Below the pieces are notes generated by a model, which was not told where the DNA came from, searched no databases, and was given only the letters and a program-made list of their open reading frames with translations. DNA of 33,497 bases from Candidatus Brocadiaceae bacterium. GTDB taxonomy: Bacteria > Planctomycetota > Brocadiia > Brocadiales > Brocadiaceae. Shown piece by piece: positions 14,710 through 22,030 of the stretch. The stretch lies in NCBI GenBank assembly GCA_015661205.1, contig JACVXV010000036.1, forward strand, positions 1 through 33,497. Reading direction: 5' to 3'. Numbering within the stretch: position 1 is the first letter of the stretch; each line of letters starts with the position of its first letter. Both the position numbers and the translations under genes were made by a program.

Positions 14710-17249
14710 AGGAATTACCCGTGGCTACCACATTCAAAATAAACAACGACGCAATGGAAACGTCAAGCCGCACGGTTTCGCTCAATAACACGGCGACGGG
14801 CAACCCGACGCACTACATGGCGAGCGAGTTTGCAAGCTTTGCCGATGTAAGTTGGCATACCTACTCCACGGCGCCGGACTTCACATTGGTAAACGCACAA
14901 ACCTACGCTGCAAAGCAGCGCCGAACGAAGAGCGCGGAAGATGGCGTGAAAACTGTATATTTCAAGGTTAAAAACGACAACGGTGAGTCTGGGGTGGCAA
15001 GCGACAACATTACACTCAGGGAATTAGCCGTTGTCTCCTCGTTTCAGACCAACAACGGCTCCGCTGAGACGTCAAGCCGCAAGATTACACTCAATAACAC
15101 GGCGACGGGCAGCCCTACTCATTACAAAGCAAGCGAGTCTGAAAACTTTACGGATGCCGCATGGCAGGCGTACCATACAACACCGGCATTTACCCTGAGC
15201 GAGGGAGACGGCGCAAAGACCGTGTATTTTAAGGTCAAGAATGACAACGGTGAATCTGCGGCGGCAAGTGACGGCATTACACTCAAGGAATTACCCGTTG
15301 TGTCTACGTTCCGGATTAACAACGGCGCTTCTGAGGCGAACAGTAGTACGGTAACGCTCAATAACACGGTAACGGGCAATCCCACGCATTATATGGCAAG
15401 CGAGTCCTCAAGCTTTACGGATGCCACATGGAAGACCTACGCTGCGTCGCCCGGATTTATGTTGAGCACGGGAGACGGCGTTAAGACCGTGTATTTTAAG
15501 GTCAAGAACGGCATCGGCGAGTCGGCGACGGCGTCGTACAGCATTACGCTCAACGAATTTCCCGTGGTCTCCTCGTTTCAGATCAACAACGGCGCTGCTG
15601 ATACAACCAACCGCACGGTGACGCTCAATAACACGGCAACGGACAACCCCACGCACTACATGGCAAGCGAGTCTGCAAGCTTTGCGGATGCCGCGTGGCA
15701 GACCTACAGCGTAGCTCCGTCCATTACGCTAAGCCTTGTTTATGGAGAAAGGACCGTGTATTTTAAGGTTAAGAATGACAAGAGTTCGTCGCCGGTGGTA
15801 AGTGACAACATTACCCTTAAGGAATTGCCCGTAGTCTCCAAGCTACTGATCAACAACGGTGCGGTAAAGACGACGAGCCGTACCGTAACGCTCAACAACA
15901 CGGCGAAGGGCAGTCCCACGCACTATATGGCAAGCGAGTCGGCAATATTTGCGGATGTGGCATGGACGGCATATACCGCCGCTCCTTCCTTTACGTTAAG
16001 CGCTGGAAAGGGAACAAAAACCGTCTATTTTAAGATCAAAAATACCGCCGGAGAGTCCGCGGTTGTTAATGACACGATTATCCTCAAAAAGACGCTAAAG
16101 GCGGCGGTTGCTGATGCAGGAATTGACCAGTTGGCGCGCAGGGGTAGCGTGATAACGCTTGATGGCAGCAGAAGCTTTAGCGCGGAAGAAAACGTACCGT
16201 TGACGTATGAATGGAGCTTTGTTTCGTTGCCGTCGGGGAAGAGAAGTAAATTGTCTAATCCAAAGTCTGCCAGTCCAACGTTTACCCTGGGCAGACATGG
16301 TAACTGTAAATTACAACTGGTGGTTAAGGATGTTCTGGGCGCCGCTAGTGAGCCGGATACCGTTATCATCAGCACACAAGATACGGCGCCGGTTGCACAC
16401 GCGGGTAGCGATCAGTCAATACGTGAGGCAGGGACACGGGTAGTGCTGGATAGCTCTCAAAGCTATGATCCTGACGGCGATTCCATTGCCTATCAATGGA
16501 TGTTCGTCTCAAGACCCGCCAAAAGCGCGGCCTCACTTGAGGACGCACGTACAGCCAGACCTGCATTTGTGGCAGATGCGCCGGGCGACTATATTATACA
16601 ATTGACGGCAACCGATGGGCAATCCCATCATGCATCCGATACGGTGTCCGTCAGTTTTGGAAACGTAAGGCCGACGGCGAATGCCTGGAAGAGCCTGGCC
16701 GTGAAGGTGGGAGATACCGTAATTTTGTCAGGCGATGGAACGGATGCGAACGGTGATGTGTTGCATTACCGCTGGTCACTTTCGTCGCTTCCCGATGGAA
16801 GCCTGTCTACACCGGCAGATTCGTCGGCAAGGGTAACAAGCTTTGTTCCTGACCGCGCCGGCGCATACATAGCGCAGCTTGTTGTGAGCGATGGCAACCT
16901 CGATAGCGAGCCGTGCGCAATCCAAATACAGGTCTTTACCGATCAAACAGCGGCGATAACTGCCTTGCAGGAAATGGCGGCGGCGATAGCCGCATTGGAC
17001 GGCAACGCGTTCAAAAACGGCGACATGCAGAACATGCTGTTAAACAAGCTCAACAGCGTGATAGCAAACGTAGAAGCGGGTAAACATGCAGACGCCGCTA
17101 ATCAGCTTCGGAATGATATCATGCCGAAAATGGGCAGCGCAGAGAACCGGAAAGAGGAAAGCGCCGTCTGGATAATAGACCGCAGTTTACAGCAGGCACG
17201 GCATCAGGAGGCTCAGGACATTGCAAGGGATTTAGAGCTAGTGCGGTAG
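9294..17249 (+). CDS. Giant surface repeat protein, segment 3 (Ig-like array, five 89-aa modules, PKD, C-terminal domain)
   Basis: Third segment, in the same frame as segment 1. The first 9 codons are out-of-frame readthrough; real protein resumes after the C-run at 9319 (LSGAAGWTTV). The Ig-like array continues to about 14709. Next are five modules of 89 residues (14721 to 16092; pattern NNTATGNPTHYMASES, TLSEGDGAKTVYFKVKN) that I do not recognise by name. Three PKD-like domains follow, at about 16096-16380, 16384-16668 and 16669-16950 (ADAGIDQ, HAGSDQSI, with DGDSIAYQW and ANGDVLHYRW). The last 95 residues are helical (LLNKLNSVIANVEAGKHADA) and resemble the C-terminal FIMAH-type domain. No LPXTG or PEP-CTERM sorting signal is visible. 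The whole protein, with frame changes undone, would be about 4,700 residues and probably forms a long extracellular fibre or adhesin. Confidence 0.82.
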   Translation: MPRRRLPPPLSGAAGWTTVTSTTNYSANVPFTMSNGDGAKTVYVWFKDVAGNVSSAASDSITLDTTAPAIISKSPAAGATGAALASTVTATFSESMNSSTITTSTFTVNNGASNISGSVSYSGATATFTPSSSLSSYTTYTVTVTTGVTDAAGNAMAANASWSFTTTDATAPTGSATINSNATYTTSATATLNLTATDSVGVTGYYASESSTTPSSGDAGWTAVASSTGYSANVSFTLSSSNGVKTVYVWFKDAAGNVSGAASDSITLDTTAPTIISKSPASGANGVSLSSTITAIFSESMDSSTITTSTFTVNNGTSNIGGSVSYSGTTATFTPSSSLSSYTTYTVTVTTGVTDAAGNAMAANAAWSFTAADATSPSGSVTINGNAAYTVSTAVTLNLTATDNLGVTGYYASESSTTPSSGDAGWTSVAAAANYSANVSFTLSSSNGEKKVYVWYKDVDGNVSGLASDTITLDTTAPTISSKSPVAGATGVALSSTVTATFSESMNSSTVTTTTFTVNNGSSNISGSVSYGGTTATFTPLSSLSSHTTYTVTVTTGVTDAAGNAMAANASWSFTTTDATSPGGSATINSNATYSASTAATLNLTATDNVGVAGYYTSESSTSPLSGAAGWTSVTSTANYSANVSFTLSNGDGAKTVYVWFKDAAGNVSSAASDSITLDTTAPTISSKSPAAGATGVALASTVTATFSESMNSSSITTSTFTVNNGANNISGSVSYSNTTATFTPASNLSSYTTYTVTITTGVTDAAGNALAANAAWSFTTTDTTSPGGSATINSNATYTTSTAVTLNLTATDNVGVTGYYASETSTAPLSGAAGWTTVASITGYSANVSFTLSSSNGSKTVYVWYKDAAGNVSSAASDAITLDTTAPTIISKSPAAGATGVALISDVMATFSESMNSSTITTSTFTVNDGASNIGGSVSYSGTTATFAPSTDLSSNTTYTVTITTGAADVAGNAMAANTTWSFTTADVNVPSGLVTINSDATYTTSAAVTLNLEATDGAGVTGYYASESSTTPSLSDAGWTAVTSTTYYSANVSFTLSGSNGEKPVYVWYKDADGNVSSVARDIIILDTTSPTISSKSPSNGATGVSASSTIAATFSESMNSSTITTTTFTVNNGVINISGSVSYSGTTATFTPSSNLSSYTTYTVTIITGITDAAGNAMAANAVWSFTTADTTAPGGGSVTINSNASYTASTAATLNLTATDNVEVTGYYASENSATPSSDDSGWTSVTSTASYSANVSFTLSSSNDEKKVYVWYKDARGNMSTAVNDTISLDASTPTGVITINSDAAFVGTTTATLNLSGTDTAGVVGYYTSTGSSTPSADAGGWTSATSTTSYRADVSYSLASGDGTKTMYAWYKDAAGNVSNTASDSITLDATAPTVNSQNPVAGATGVALTSAISAAFSEPMNSSTITNSTFTVNNGVTNIGGSISYSGATATFTPSSVLSSYTTYTVTVTTEVTDAAGNAMASNATWSFTTTDATSPSGTVSINSNATYTASTTVTLNLTATDGVGVTGYYASESSTTPSSGDAGWTAVTSSASFSANVSFTLSGSDGEKKVYVWYKDVDGNVSGAASDTIILDTTAPTIVSKSPVAGATGVALTSTITAVFSESMNSSTMNATTFTVSNSVSNISGSVSYSGTTAIFTLSASLSSYTTYTVTITTGVQDVAGNAMVANVVWSFTTADTTAPGGSVTINGNAAEITSTTATLNLIATDAVGVTGYYASESSTTPSSGAAGWTTVATTVSYSANVSFTLSNGDGVKTVYVWYKDAAGNVSGAASDTIILKELPVATTFKINNDAMETSSRTVSLNNTATGNPTHYMASEFASFADVSWHTYSTAPDFTLVNAQTYAAKQRRTKSAEDGVKTVYFKVKNDNGESGVASDNITLRELAVVSSFQTNNGSAETSSRKITLNNTATGSPTHYKASESENFTDAAWQAYHTTPAFTLSEGDGAKTVYFKVKNDNGESAAASDGITLKELPVVSTFRINNGASEANSSTVTLNNTVTGNPTHYMASESSSFTDATWKTYAASPGFMLSTGDGVKTVYFKVKNGIGESATASYSITLNEFPVVSSFQINNGAADTTNRTVTLNNTATDNPTHYMASESASFADAAWQTYSVAPSITLSLVYGERTVYFKVKNDKSSSPVVSDNITLKELPVVSKLLINNGAVKTTSRTVTLNNTAKGSPTHYMASESAIFADVAWTAYTAAPSFTLSAGKGTKTVYFKIKNTAGESAVVNDTIILKKTLKAAVADAGIDQLARRGSVITLDGSRSFSAEENVPLTYEWSFVSLPSGKRSKLSNPKSASPTFTLGRHGNCKLQLVVKDVLGAASEPDTVIISTQDTAPVAHAGSDQSIREAGTRVVLDSSQSYDPDGDSIAYQWMFVSRPAKSAASLEDARTARPAFVADAPGDYIIQLTATDGQSHHASDTVSVSFGNVRPTANAWKSLAVKVGDTVILSGDGTDANGDVLHYRWSLSSLPDGSLSTPADSSARVTSFVPDRAGAYIAQLVVSDGNLDSEPCAIQIQVFTDQTAAITALQEMAAAIAALDGNAFKNGDMQNMLLNKLNSVIANVEAGKHADAANQLRNDIMPKMGSAENRKEESAVWIIDRSLQQARHQEAQDIARDLELVR
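9312..9319 (+). repeat. C8 homopolymer at the second frame break
   Basis: Parallel units read ACT GCC CCG TTA TCG GGC; here ACC is followed by extra C so that eight C occur where seven would keep the frame. One extra base moves the frame from that of segment 2 to that of segment 3. It is a classic slippage site and also a classic sequencing-error site. Confidence 0.8.
14721..16092 (+). repeat. Five tandem 89-residue modules
   Basis: Units begin at 14721, 15030, 15297, 15564 and 15831. Four have a 267-base period; the first is 309 bases, an in-frame excess of 42 bases near 14889-14933. The conserved core is NNTATGNPTHYMASES, an aromatic TW.TY stretch and KTVYFKVKN. Confidence 0.8.
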
Positions 17250-17250
17250 C

Positions 17251-17369
17251 GCAGGCTTCCAGCCTGCCGGTTCAATCTTGTAGGTTGAACTGGCCAGCCG
17301 TTAATGTAGGGACACGGCGCCCGTGTCCCCGTGTTTGAACACATAAAAGCACAGGCAAGATGCCTGTGC
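17251..17369. repeat. Cluster of hairpin repeats between convergent genes
   Basis: Four palindromes lie in the 195-base gap between the giant gene and ybgC. They are GCAGGCT/AGCCTGC (17251-17267), GTTCAA/TTGAAC (17270-17290), GGGACACGG/CCGTGTCCC (17309-17329) and GCACAGGCA/TGCCTGTGC (17349-17369). The third belongs to the family also seen at 3034 and 30428. They may act as bidirectional terminators, but none is followed by a clear T-run. Confidence 0.65.
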
Positions 17370-17444
17370 CACCAGGCATGATATTACCGCAGAGAACGCA
17401 GAGCCTGCGCTACTCACATTTTCCGTGGTTTAAAATAGCGTTTT

Positions 17445-17840
17445 TTACAATAAAAGGTTCTTCAACTTTTCCGGCAGTGAGGTAGGCCTTCGGCTGGCGT
17501 TGAGGCAGGCGAGTTTGGAAAACCCTTCCGCGACGAGTCTCTGGTCCTCCTCGCGTATAATTTTGTAACTAAATTCCACCGTAGCGTGTTTCAATTCGGA
17601 AATCCAGGTCTGGATGATGAGGACGTCGTCGTAAAGCGCAGGCGAGCGGAATTTGCAGTAGGTTTCGGTGACGGGGAAAAACATCTGCGCCTTCTCCATT
17701 TCAGAATAGGGCATACCCATCTGCCTGAGAAATTCCGTGCGACCCATCTCAAAGTAGACAAAGAAGTTTGCATAGTAAACAACGCCCATCTGGTCTGTTT
17801 CCTGATACCGGACGCGGGTTTTAATTTCATGAATATTCAA
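17445..17840 (-). CDS. ybgC: Acyl-CoA thioesterase, YbgC/4HBT family
   Basis: A 131-residue single hotdog-fold domain, normal for YbgC-type thioesterases. The N-terminal signature RYQETDQMGVVYYANF carries the catalytic Asp (D16) and is followed by the YFEMGRTEFL helix. These enzymes hydrolyse short- or medium-chain acyl-CoA or acyl-ACP thioesters in the cytoplasm. The gene overlaps the 3-prime end of selA by 14 bases, so the two are probably translated from one mRNA. No functional link to selenium metabolism is known to me. In many bacteria ybgC sits with tol-pal genes; here it does not. Confidence 0.88.
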   Translation of the reverse strand: MNIHEIKTRVRYQETDQMGVVYYANFFVYFEMGRTEFLRQMGMPYSEMEKAQMFFPVTETYCKFRSPALYDDVLIIQTWISELKHATVEFSYKIIREEDQRLVAEGFSKLACLNASRRPTSLPEKLKNLLL

Positions 17841-19305
17841 TGGTACAAATCCTTTCTAATGCCGTAACAATCATATCAACCTCCGCGTCATTATACACGG
17901 TGCGCATGTCGAGACAGACGCGGTCTTGTTCAATCCTGGTAAATATCGGCGGGGTATTATCCCGTAATCGCGCAGCCAATGCAAGGGCAGGCATTTTCTT
18001 CGCATGGAGTACCACGAGCCTGGTTGGAATCCTTTCGCCGGGGAGCGAGCCTCCGCCCATCTCCGAAAAACCGTCGGTGATTGAGCTATTCAGGCAATCT
18101 CTTGCCGGGGCGCTCAGCCTGGACACCACCCTCTTACATCTTTCGTCAATGGTTTCCAAAGAAGAAACAATCATCTTCAGAACGGGTATTTTGCTTACGG
18201 CGTGGTCTCCGTCCAGATAGAGCCGCAGCGTAGCTTCCATCGCTGCTATGGTCAATTTCCCCACGCGAAGCGCGCGTAAAAGGGGGTTCTTTTCCATCAG
18301 GCCGATCCACTTCTTTTTGCCTGCGATAATGCCGCCCTGCGGTCCGCCCAGCAACTTGTCCGTGCTAAAGGTAACGACGTCCGCCCCGTCCCTGATACTC
18401 TCCTGCACCGTTGGTTCGTGCGGTAGCCCATAGCGTTGAAGGTCGATGAGCGCCCCGCTGCCCAGGTCGTACATCACGGGAATATTCACGGCCTGACCCA
18501 GCGCGGCCAACTCTTTTACATCAACGGTATCCGTAAATCCGACGATCTTGAAATTGCTTTGGTGCACCTTTAAAATAAGACCCGTGCGTTCAGTAACGGC
18601 GCGCCGGTAGTCGTCAGGATACGTTTTATTCGTAGTCCCCACCTCTACCAGTATCGCCCCGCTTTTGGCCATAACGTCCGGCATCCGGAACGAGCCGCCG
18701 ATTTCAACAAGCTGTGAACGGGAAACAATCACCTCCCTGCCCTTTGCCAGGGTATCAAGCGCCAGCATAACGGCGGCGGCATTGTTATTAACGGCAAGCG
18801 CGGCCTCGGCGCCGGTGAGCATGCAAACGAGCCGTTCAACGGTATCGTAGCGCATGCCCCTTTTCCCCGTGTCCTTTTCGATTTCAAGGGTGCAGAATCC
18901 CTGCAAGACGTTTTGTACCCTTTGCGCGGCCTCAGTTGCAAGAGGCGCCCTGCCGAGACCCGTATGAAGGATAATTCCCGTTGCGTTAACGGCGTGTTCG
19001 ATGCCGGAAAACGAGTGTTGCAGCTTGTCCCGCACGAGCAGGGAAATGGCCTGCGGGGTCAAATCTACCGGTAGTGGCGTTGCTGGTTTTTCGTCCTTGC
19101 TATTGCCTCCGGTGGATGCGTCCAGACGTTCCGTTTGCCGGCCTTTGTTTCCTTCACCAACCAGCAATCTCCGAAGGTCATCCAGCGCCACCCGAATCGC
19201 CTCCGCGACGATCGGGCGCGGGTGAGACCCCAAAAATCCGGATATTTCCGGCGATTCCAGCAGTTCATTAACCGACGGTATTTTTCTTAAAAAGTCTTGA
19301 TGCAT
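17827..19305 (-). CDS. selA: L-seryl-tRNA(Sec) selenium transferase
   Basis: A 492-residue PLP enzyme that converts seryl-tRNA(Sec) to selenocysteyl-tRNA(Sec) using selenophosphate. The N-terminal domain begins RKIPSVNELLESPEI, as in other SelA proteins. The fold-type I core has NATGIILHTGLGRAPL (about 107-122), AVNNNAAAVML (171-181) and the PLP lysine K317 in FSTDKLLGGPQGG. Residues about 51-80 (polar, low complexity) are a linker longer than usual. The ATG at 19305 fits the family N-terminus; the ribosome-binding site is weak. The gene implies that the organism makes selenoproteins. selB, selC and selD are not in this window. Confidence 0.96.
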   Translation of the reverse strand: MHQDFLRKIPSVNELLESPEISGFLGSHPRPIVAEAIRVALDDLRRLLVGEGNKGRQTERLDASTGGNSKDEKPATPLPVDLTPQAISLLVRDKLQHSFSGIEHAVNATGIILHTGLGRAPLATEAAQRVQNVLQGFCTLEIEKDTGKRGMRYDTVERLVCMLTGAEAALAVNNNAAAVMLALDTLAKGREVIVSRSQLVEIGGSFRMPDVMAKSGAILVEVGTTNKTYPDDYRRAVTERTGLILKVHQSNFKIVGFTDTVDVKELAALGQAVNIPVMYDLGSGALIDLQRYGLPHEPTVQESIRDGADVVTFSTDKLLGGPQGGIIAGKKKWIGLMEKNPLLRALRVGKLTIAAMEATLRLYLDGDHAVSKIPVLKMIVSSLETIDERCKRVVSRLSAPARDCLNSSITDGFSEMGGGSLPGERIPTRLVVLHAKKMPALALAARLRDNTPPIFTRIEQDRVCLDMRTVYNDAEVDMIVTALERICTIEYS

Positions 19306-19437
19306 AATTTATTCCGCGGTGCAATTAACAATTTGTTCATTTTCTTTTTTAATGCTATTTTCATATAAAAACTCCGGGTCAATGTCTATATGGTTTGCCC
19401 ATTCGATGGTGTAAAACTAACCATAACAGTATTAAAT

Positions 19438-19462
19438 GCGGTAAAAACGCCTCTATTACCGC
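19438..19462 (-). terminator. Possible terminator overlapping the end of the 27-residue-repeat protein gene
   Basis: GCGGTAA (19438-19444) pairs with TTACCGC (19456-19462). On the minus strand the stem includes the stop codon and the loop carries a TTTTT run, but no strong T-run follows the stem, so this is a weak candidate. Confidence 0.3.
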
Positions 19463-20058
19463 CTTCTCAACGTCTTGCTTTTCCCTTTTGAGCCGGTAAC
19501 CGTTGCTGATTCAGTATCCCAAGTTCCGGTGGTTGTCCCCTTCCCGGTTTCTACCGTTATTAAACCATCTTCCTTATTGCCCGTTCCACTTACCGTAACG
19601 TTATTACCCTGCGGACCGGATAAGGTTCCCGACGCCGTTACCGTATCGCCCTCCTTCGTCACGCTTCCACTACCCGAAACGGTTTTTCCACCCGGCCCTG
19701 TTGCCGCTCCGGAGGCATTCACCGTGTCGCCTTCTTTGGTGGCCACGCCGGATAGATTTGTCTGTTTTCCCTGCGGACCGGCTACGGTTGCCTGCCCCGT
19801 TGCCGTATTACCCTCTATCGTAGAACTACTTGATGCGCTAACGGACCTGCCCTGTGAACCGGTAATGGATGCCTCGCTGCTTGCCGTATTTCCCTTCACT
19901 TCCCTCTCGCCTTTGATTTGGGCAGAACCTTTGCCGCCCGGCCCCTGAATGGTTTTATTAACGGAACCTTCCGCACGCTTCTTCCCCTGCGCATAAACGT
20001 TCACGCAAAAACCCAAAGACACGTACACCATCACGGCAACACAAACACCGGTACTCAT
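19456..20058 (-). CDS. Secreted protein with four 27-residue Gly/Ser/Thr-rich repeats
   Basis: Not recognised as a named family. Translation most likely starts at the ATG at 20058: GGAGG sits six bases before it, whereas the nearby ATG at 20064 directly abuts that site. The product is 200 residues. Residues 1-23 are a signal peptide (MSTGVCVAVMVYVSLGFCV, cleavage after VYA). Residues 56-163 are four exact-length 27-residue repeats; the third begins GDTVNASGAATGPGGKTVSG. The conserved core is a GPQGK or GPGGK turn between alternating small-residue stretches, which suggests a beta-rich extended structure. The C-terminus is basic (SKGKSKTLRRR). It is probably periplasmic or extracellular and structural. 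A dispersed repeat lies between it and trpF, so it probably has its own promoter. Confidence 0.75.
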   Translation of the reverse strand: MSTGVCVAVMVYVSLGFCVNVYAQGKKRAEGSVNKTIQGPGGKGSAQIKGEREVKGNTASSEASITGSQGRSVSASSSSTIEGNTATGQATVAGPQGKQTNLSGVATKEGDTVNASGAATGPGGKTVSGSGSVTKEGDTVTASGTLSGPQGNNVTVSGTGNKEDGLITVETGKGTTTGTWDTESATVTGSKGKSKTLRRR

Positions 20059-20090
20059 TTTCATCCTCCCATTCTTAAACGGCAAGACAC

Positions 20091-20130
20091 GAAACTCGAA
20101 ATCCGAAACTCGAAACTCGAAATCCCAAAC
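20091..20130. repeat. CGAAATCC/CTCGAAA dispersed repeat downstream of trpF
   Basis: Tandem GAAACTCGAAATCCGAAACT units, the same motif as at 4310-4362. The trpF stop codon (20130-20132) lies at its edge, so the end of trpF (GRVGF) may have been shaped by insertion of this repeat. Confidence 0.65.
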
Positions 20131-20747
20131 TAGAAACCAACCCTCCCCTTCGCGTTCCCAATAAAACGTTCCATCAACCGCTTGTCTTTCTTGCCGGGTG
20201 AAGATTCTACGCCGGAGGAGACGTCCACGGCGTATGGTTTCACCGTCCGGATGGCGTCTCCGACGTTGTCAGGCGTCAACCCGCCGGACAAGATAATAGC
20301 CCCATATTTATGCGCTACCGCGGCGATGTCCCATTTAAAAGGAACCCCCGTTCCCCCCATAACGCCTTTGACGTAGCTGTCCAATAAAAAGGCGTGCGGC
20401 TGGTAATCGCCCAACTGCTTAAGGTCGCCTTCTTCTTTGACCCGGAATGCCTTGATTATCTTGTATCCTTCCAGATGATTTAAACAAGACGGGGGTTCAT
20501 TGCCGTGAAGTTGGACGGTTCCTATATGGCAAAAGTTGCATATCTCCCGGATGGATTCTACCCTTTCATCAACAAATACCCCCACAAACGAAACAAAAGG
20601 CGGCAGTTTTTTTATGATGTCCCTCGCCAGCTCCTTCGTCACCTGACGCGGGCTTTTGGCAAAGACAAATCCCAGTGCATCCGCGCCCGATTCAATGGCG
20701 GCTTGTGCGTCTTCTCCATTGGTAATACCGCACACCTTAACCCTCAC
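20130..20747 (-). CDS. trpF: Phosphoribosylanthranilate isomerase
   Basis: A 205-residue TIM-barrel enzyme of tryptophan biosynthesis; it isomerises N-(5-phosphoribosyl)anthranilate to CdRP. The catalytic Cys is C6 in VKVCGIT and the catalytic Asp is D123 in [16 protein letters not shown] and the phosphate-binding [10 protein letters not shown] are present. The start overlaps the end of the cyclophilin gene by 11 bases, which suggests coupled translation. No other trp gene is nearby, so the pathway is dispersed or has another cluster elsewhere. The C-terminus is close to normal length despite the repeat that begins at its stop codon. Confidence 0.96.
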   Translation of the reverse strand: MRVKVCGITNGEDAQAAIESGADALGFVFAKSPRQVTKELARDIIKKLPPFVSFVGVFVDERVESIREICNFCHIGTVQLHGNEPPSCLNHLEGYKIIKAFRVKEEGDLKQLGDYQPHAFLLDSYVKGVMGGTGVPFKWDIAAVAHKYGAIILSGGLTPDNVGDAIRTVKPYAVDVSSGVESSPGKKDKRLMERFIGNAKGRVGF

Positions 20748-21222
20748 TAATAGTCACCTTTGTCAGTGTATCGCCCTGCCGGATAGCGTTTACAACGTCC
20801 TGGCCGACGGTTACCTTGCCAAATACCGTGTGCTTCCCATTCAGGTGCGACTGTGGCGAGTGGGTGATGAAAAATTGGCTCCCGTTGGTGTTGGGACCCG
20901 CGTTGGCCATAGAAAGCACGCACGTGTCGTGGGTCAATGGATTCCCTTTCGTTTCATCCTCAAACCGGTAGCCGGGGCCGCCTCTGCCCGTGCCCGTTGG
21001 GTCGCCGCACTGGATCATAAAATTGCTGATAACGCGATGAAACGTTATGCCATCGTAAAACCCCTCTTTTGCGAGAAAAACAAAATTATTGACCGTTTTG
21101 GGCGCATGCTCCGGACTCATCTTGATGACAATCATGCCTTTGCTGGTTTCAAGCGTCGCGCTATATGATTTTGCCAAATCGATCTGCATTGCCGGTGGAT
21201 TGCTCCATTGTTTCTGAGACAT
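20737..21222 (-). CDS. Cyclophilin-type peptidyl-prolyl isomerase
   Basis: A 161-residue single-domain cyclophilin that catalyses cis-trans isomerisation of X-Pro bonds. I chose the ATG at 21222 ([15 protein letters not shown]). AGGAG lies eight bases before it, and homologues begin similarly. An upstream ATG at 21228 is only two bases from the same site, and the frame further upstream has a different, hydrophobic character. The catalytic Arg is R63 in [11 protein letters not shown], with [18 protein letters not shown] and NGSQFFIT following. No signal peptide is present with this start, so the protein should be cytoplasmic. If the frame were read from 21324, a hydrophobic segment ([17 protein letters not shown]) would make it membrane-anchored; I consider that less likely. 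Confidence 0.93.
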   Translation of the reverse strand: MSQKQWSNPPAMQIDLAKSYSATLETSKGMIVIKMSPEHAPKTVNNFVFLAKEGFYDGITFHRVISNFMIQCGDPTGTGRGGPGYRFEDETKGNPLTHDTCVLSMANAGPNTNGSQFFITHSPQSHLNGKHTVFGKVTVGQDVVNAIRQGDTLTKVTISEG

Positions 21223-21390
21223 GAACATAACTCCTAAAATGGTGATTAATATTAAATTTGCTACAATCGGTATAACGCAGCAAAACCGTAACCTGGAGGG
21301 TTTGAACCACGAAAAGCACTCCATTTTGACGTCTTACGGCGTACGTGTATTTTATCAACATTTTCAAGGCATTCAACGGAATTTAATTCT

Positions 21391-21918
21391 TTAGAATTCA
21401 ATCCCCTTTTGGGCCTTTATCCCTTTTTTGTACGGGTGCTTTATCTCCTTCATTTCAGTGACCAGGTCGGCCATCTCAATGATCTTCGGGTGGGCATTGC
21501 GGCCGGTAAGGATTATGCTTAATCTCTTCGGCCTTTCCTTCAATACCGCAATTGCTTCTTCAACGTCAATAAGGCCATAGTCGATCATATTGTTGATCTC
21601 GTCAAGGATTATCATATCGTAAGCGTCCGAGGCGATTTCCTGTTTTGTAAGGTTCCAGGACGTTCGGGCATTTTCGAGAACGGCCTCAGACCACTCACCT
21701 TTCTGTGATTTAATAAAGCCCTGTCCAAGCTGGGTGATTTTGAAATCCGGGTGCAGCCGCTTGACGGCATCCAGTTCACCCGTATGCCACGTCCCCTTGA
21801 TAAATTGAAGCATCAGCACCTTCATGCCATGCCCCACCGCTCGCAGGCCTATACCGAGCGCCGCCGTAGTTTTTCCTTTTCCATTTCCTGTATGAACAAG
21901 TATCAGGCTGTTTTCCAC
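21391..21918 (-). CDS. cobO: Cob(I)yrinic acid a,c-diamide adenosyltransferase
   Basis: A 175-residue CobA/CobO/BtuR-type enzyme that adds the adenosyl group from ATP to the cobalt of corrinoids. The P-loop HTGNGKGKTTAALG is at residues 9-22. LDEINNMIDYGLI and the ILTGRNAHPKIIEMADLVTE stretch near the C-terminus are characteristic. The start is a GTG at 21918 with GAGG six bases before it. It is monocistronic as far as can be seen, with 168 bases before the cyclophilin gene. I see no cobalamin-riboswitch signature in the 100 bases upstream, which contain instead a short inverted copy of the CTCGAAA repeat (21938-21962). Confidence 0.94.
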   Translation of the reverse strand: MENSLILVHTGNGKGKTTAALGIGLRAVGHGMKVLMLQFIKGTWHTGELDAVKRLHPDFKITQLGQGFIKSQKGEWSEAVLENARTSWNLTKQEIASDAYDMIILDEINNMIDYGLIDVEEAIAVLKERPKRLSIILTGRNAHPKIIEMADLVTEMKEIKHPYKKGIKAQKGIEF

Positions 21919-22030
21919 GTTATTCCTCGTATAAAAAGTTTCAGGTTTCGAGTTTTGGATTTTAACGGTAACTTTAAATACACTAAATACCCAACATGTT
22001 TAAAATCCAATTTGCATCACTTTTTTTAAA

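Noticed and set aside
6289-14803. Many antisense open frames of 70-156 codons across the giant gene
   Set aside because: They recur once per repeat unit with nearly the same sequence and arise from the codon bias of the Thr/Ser/Ala-rich repeats on the other strand. None has an independent start signal.
21919-22030. Cobalamin riboswitch upstream of cobO
   Set aside because: I see no B12-box or the conserved core; the stretch is AT-rich and holds a dispersed repeat.
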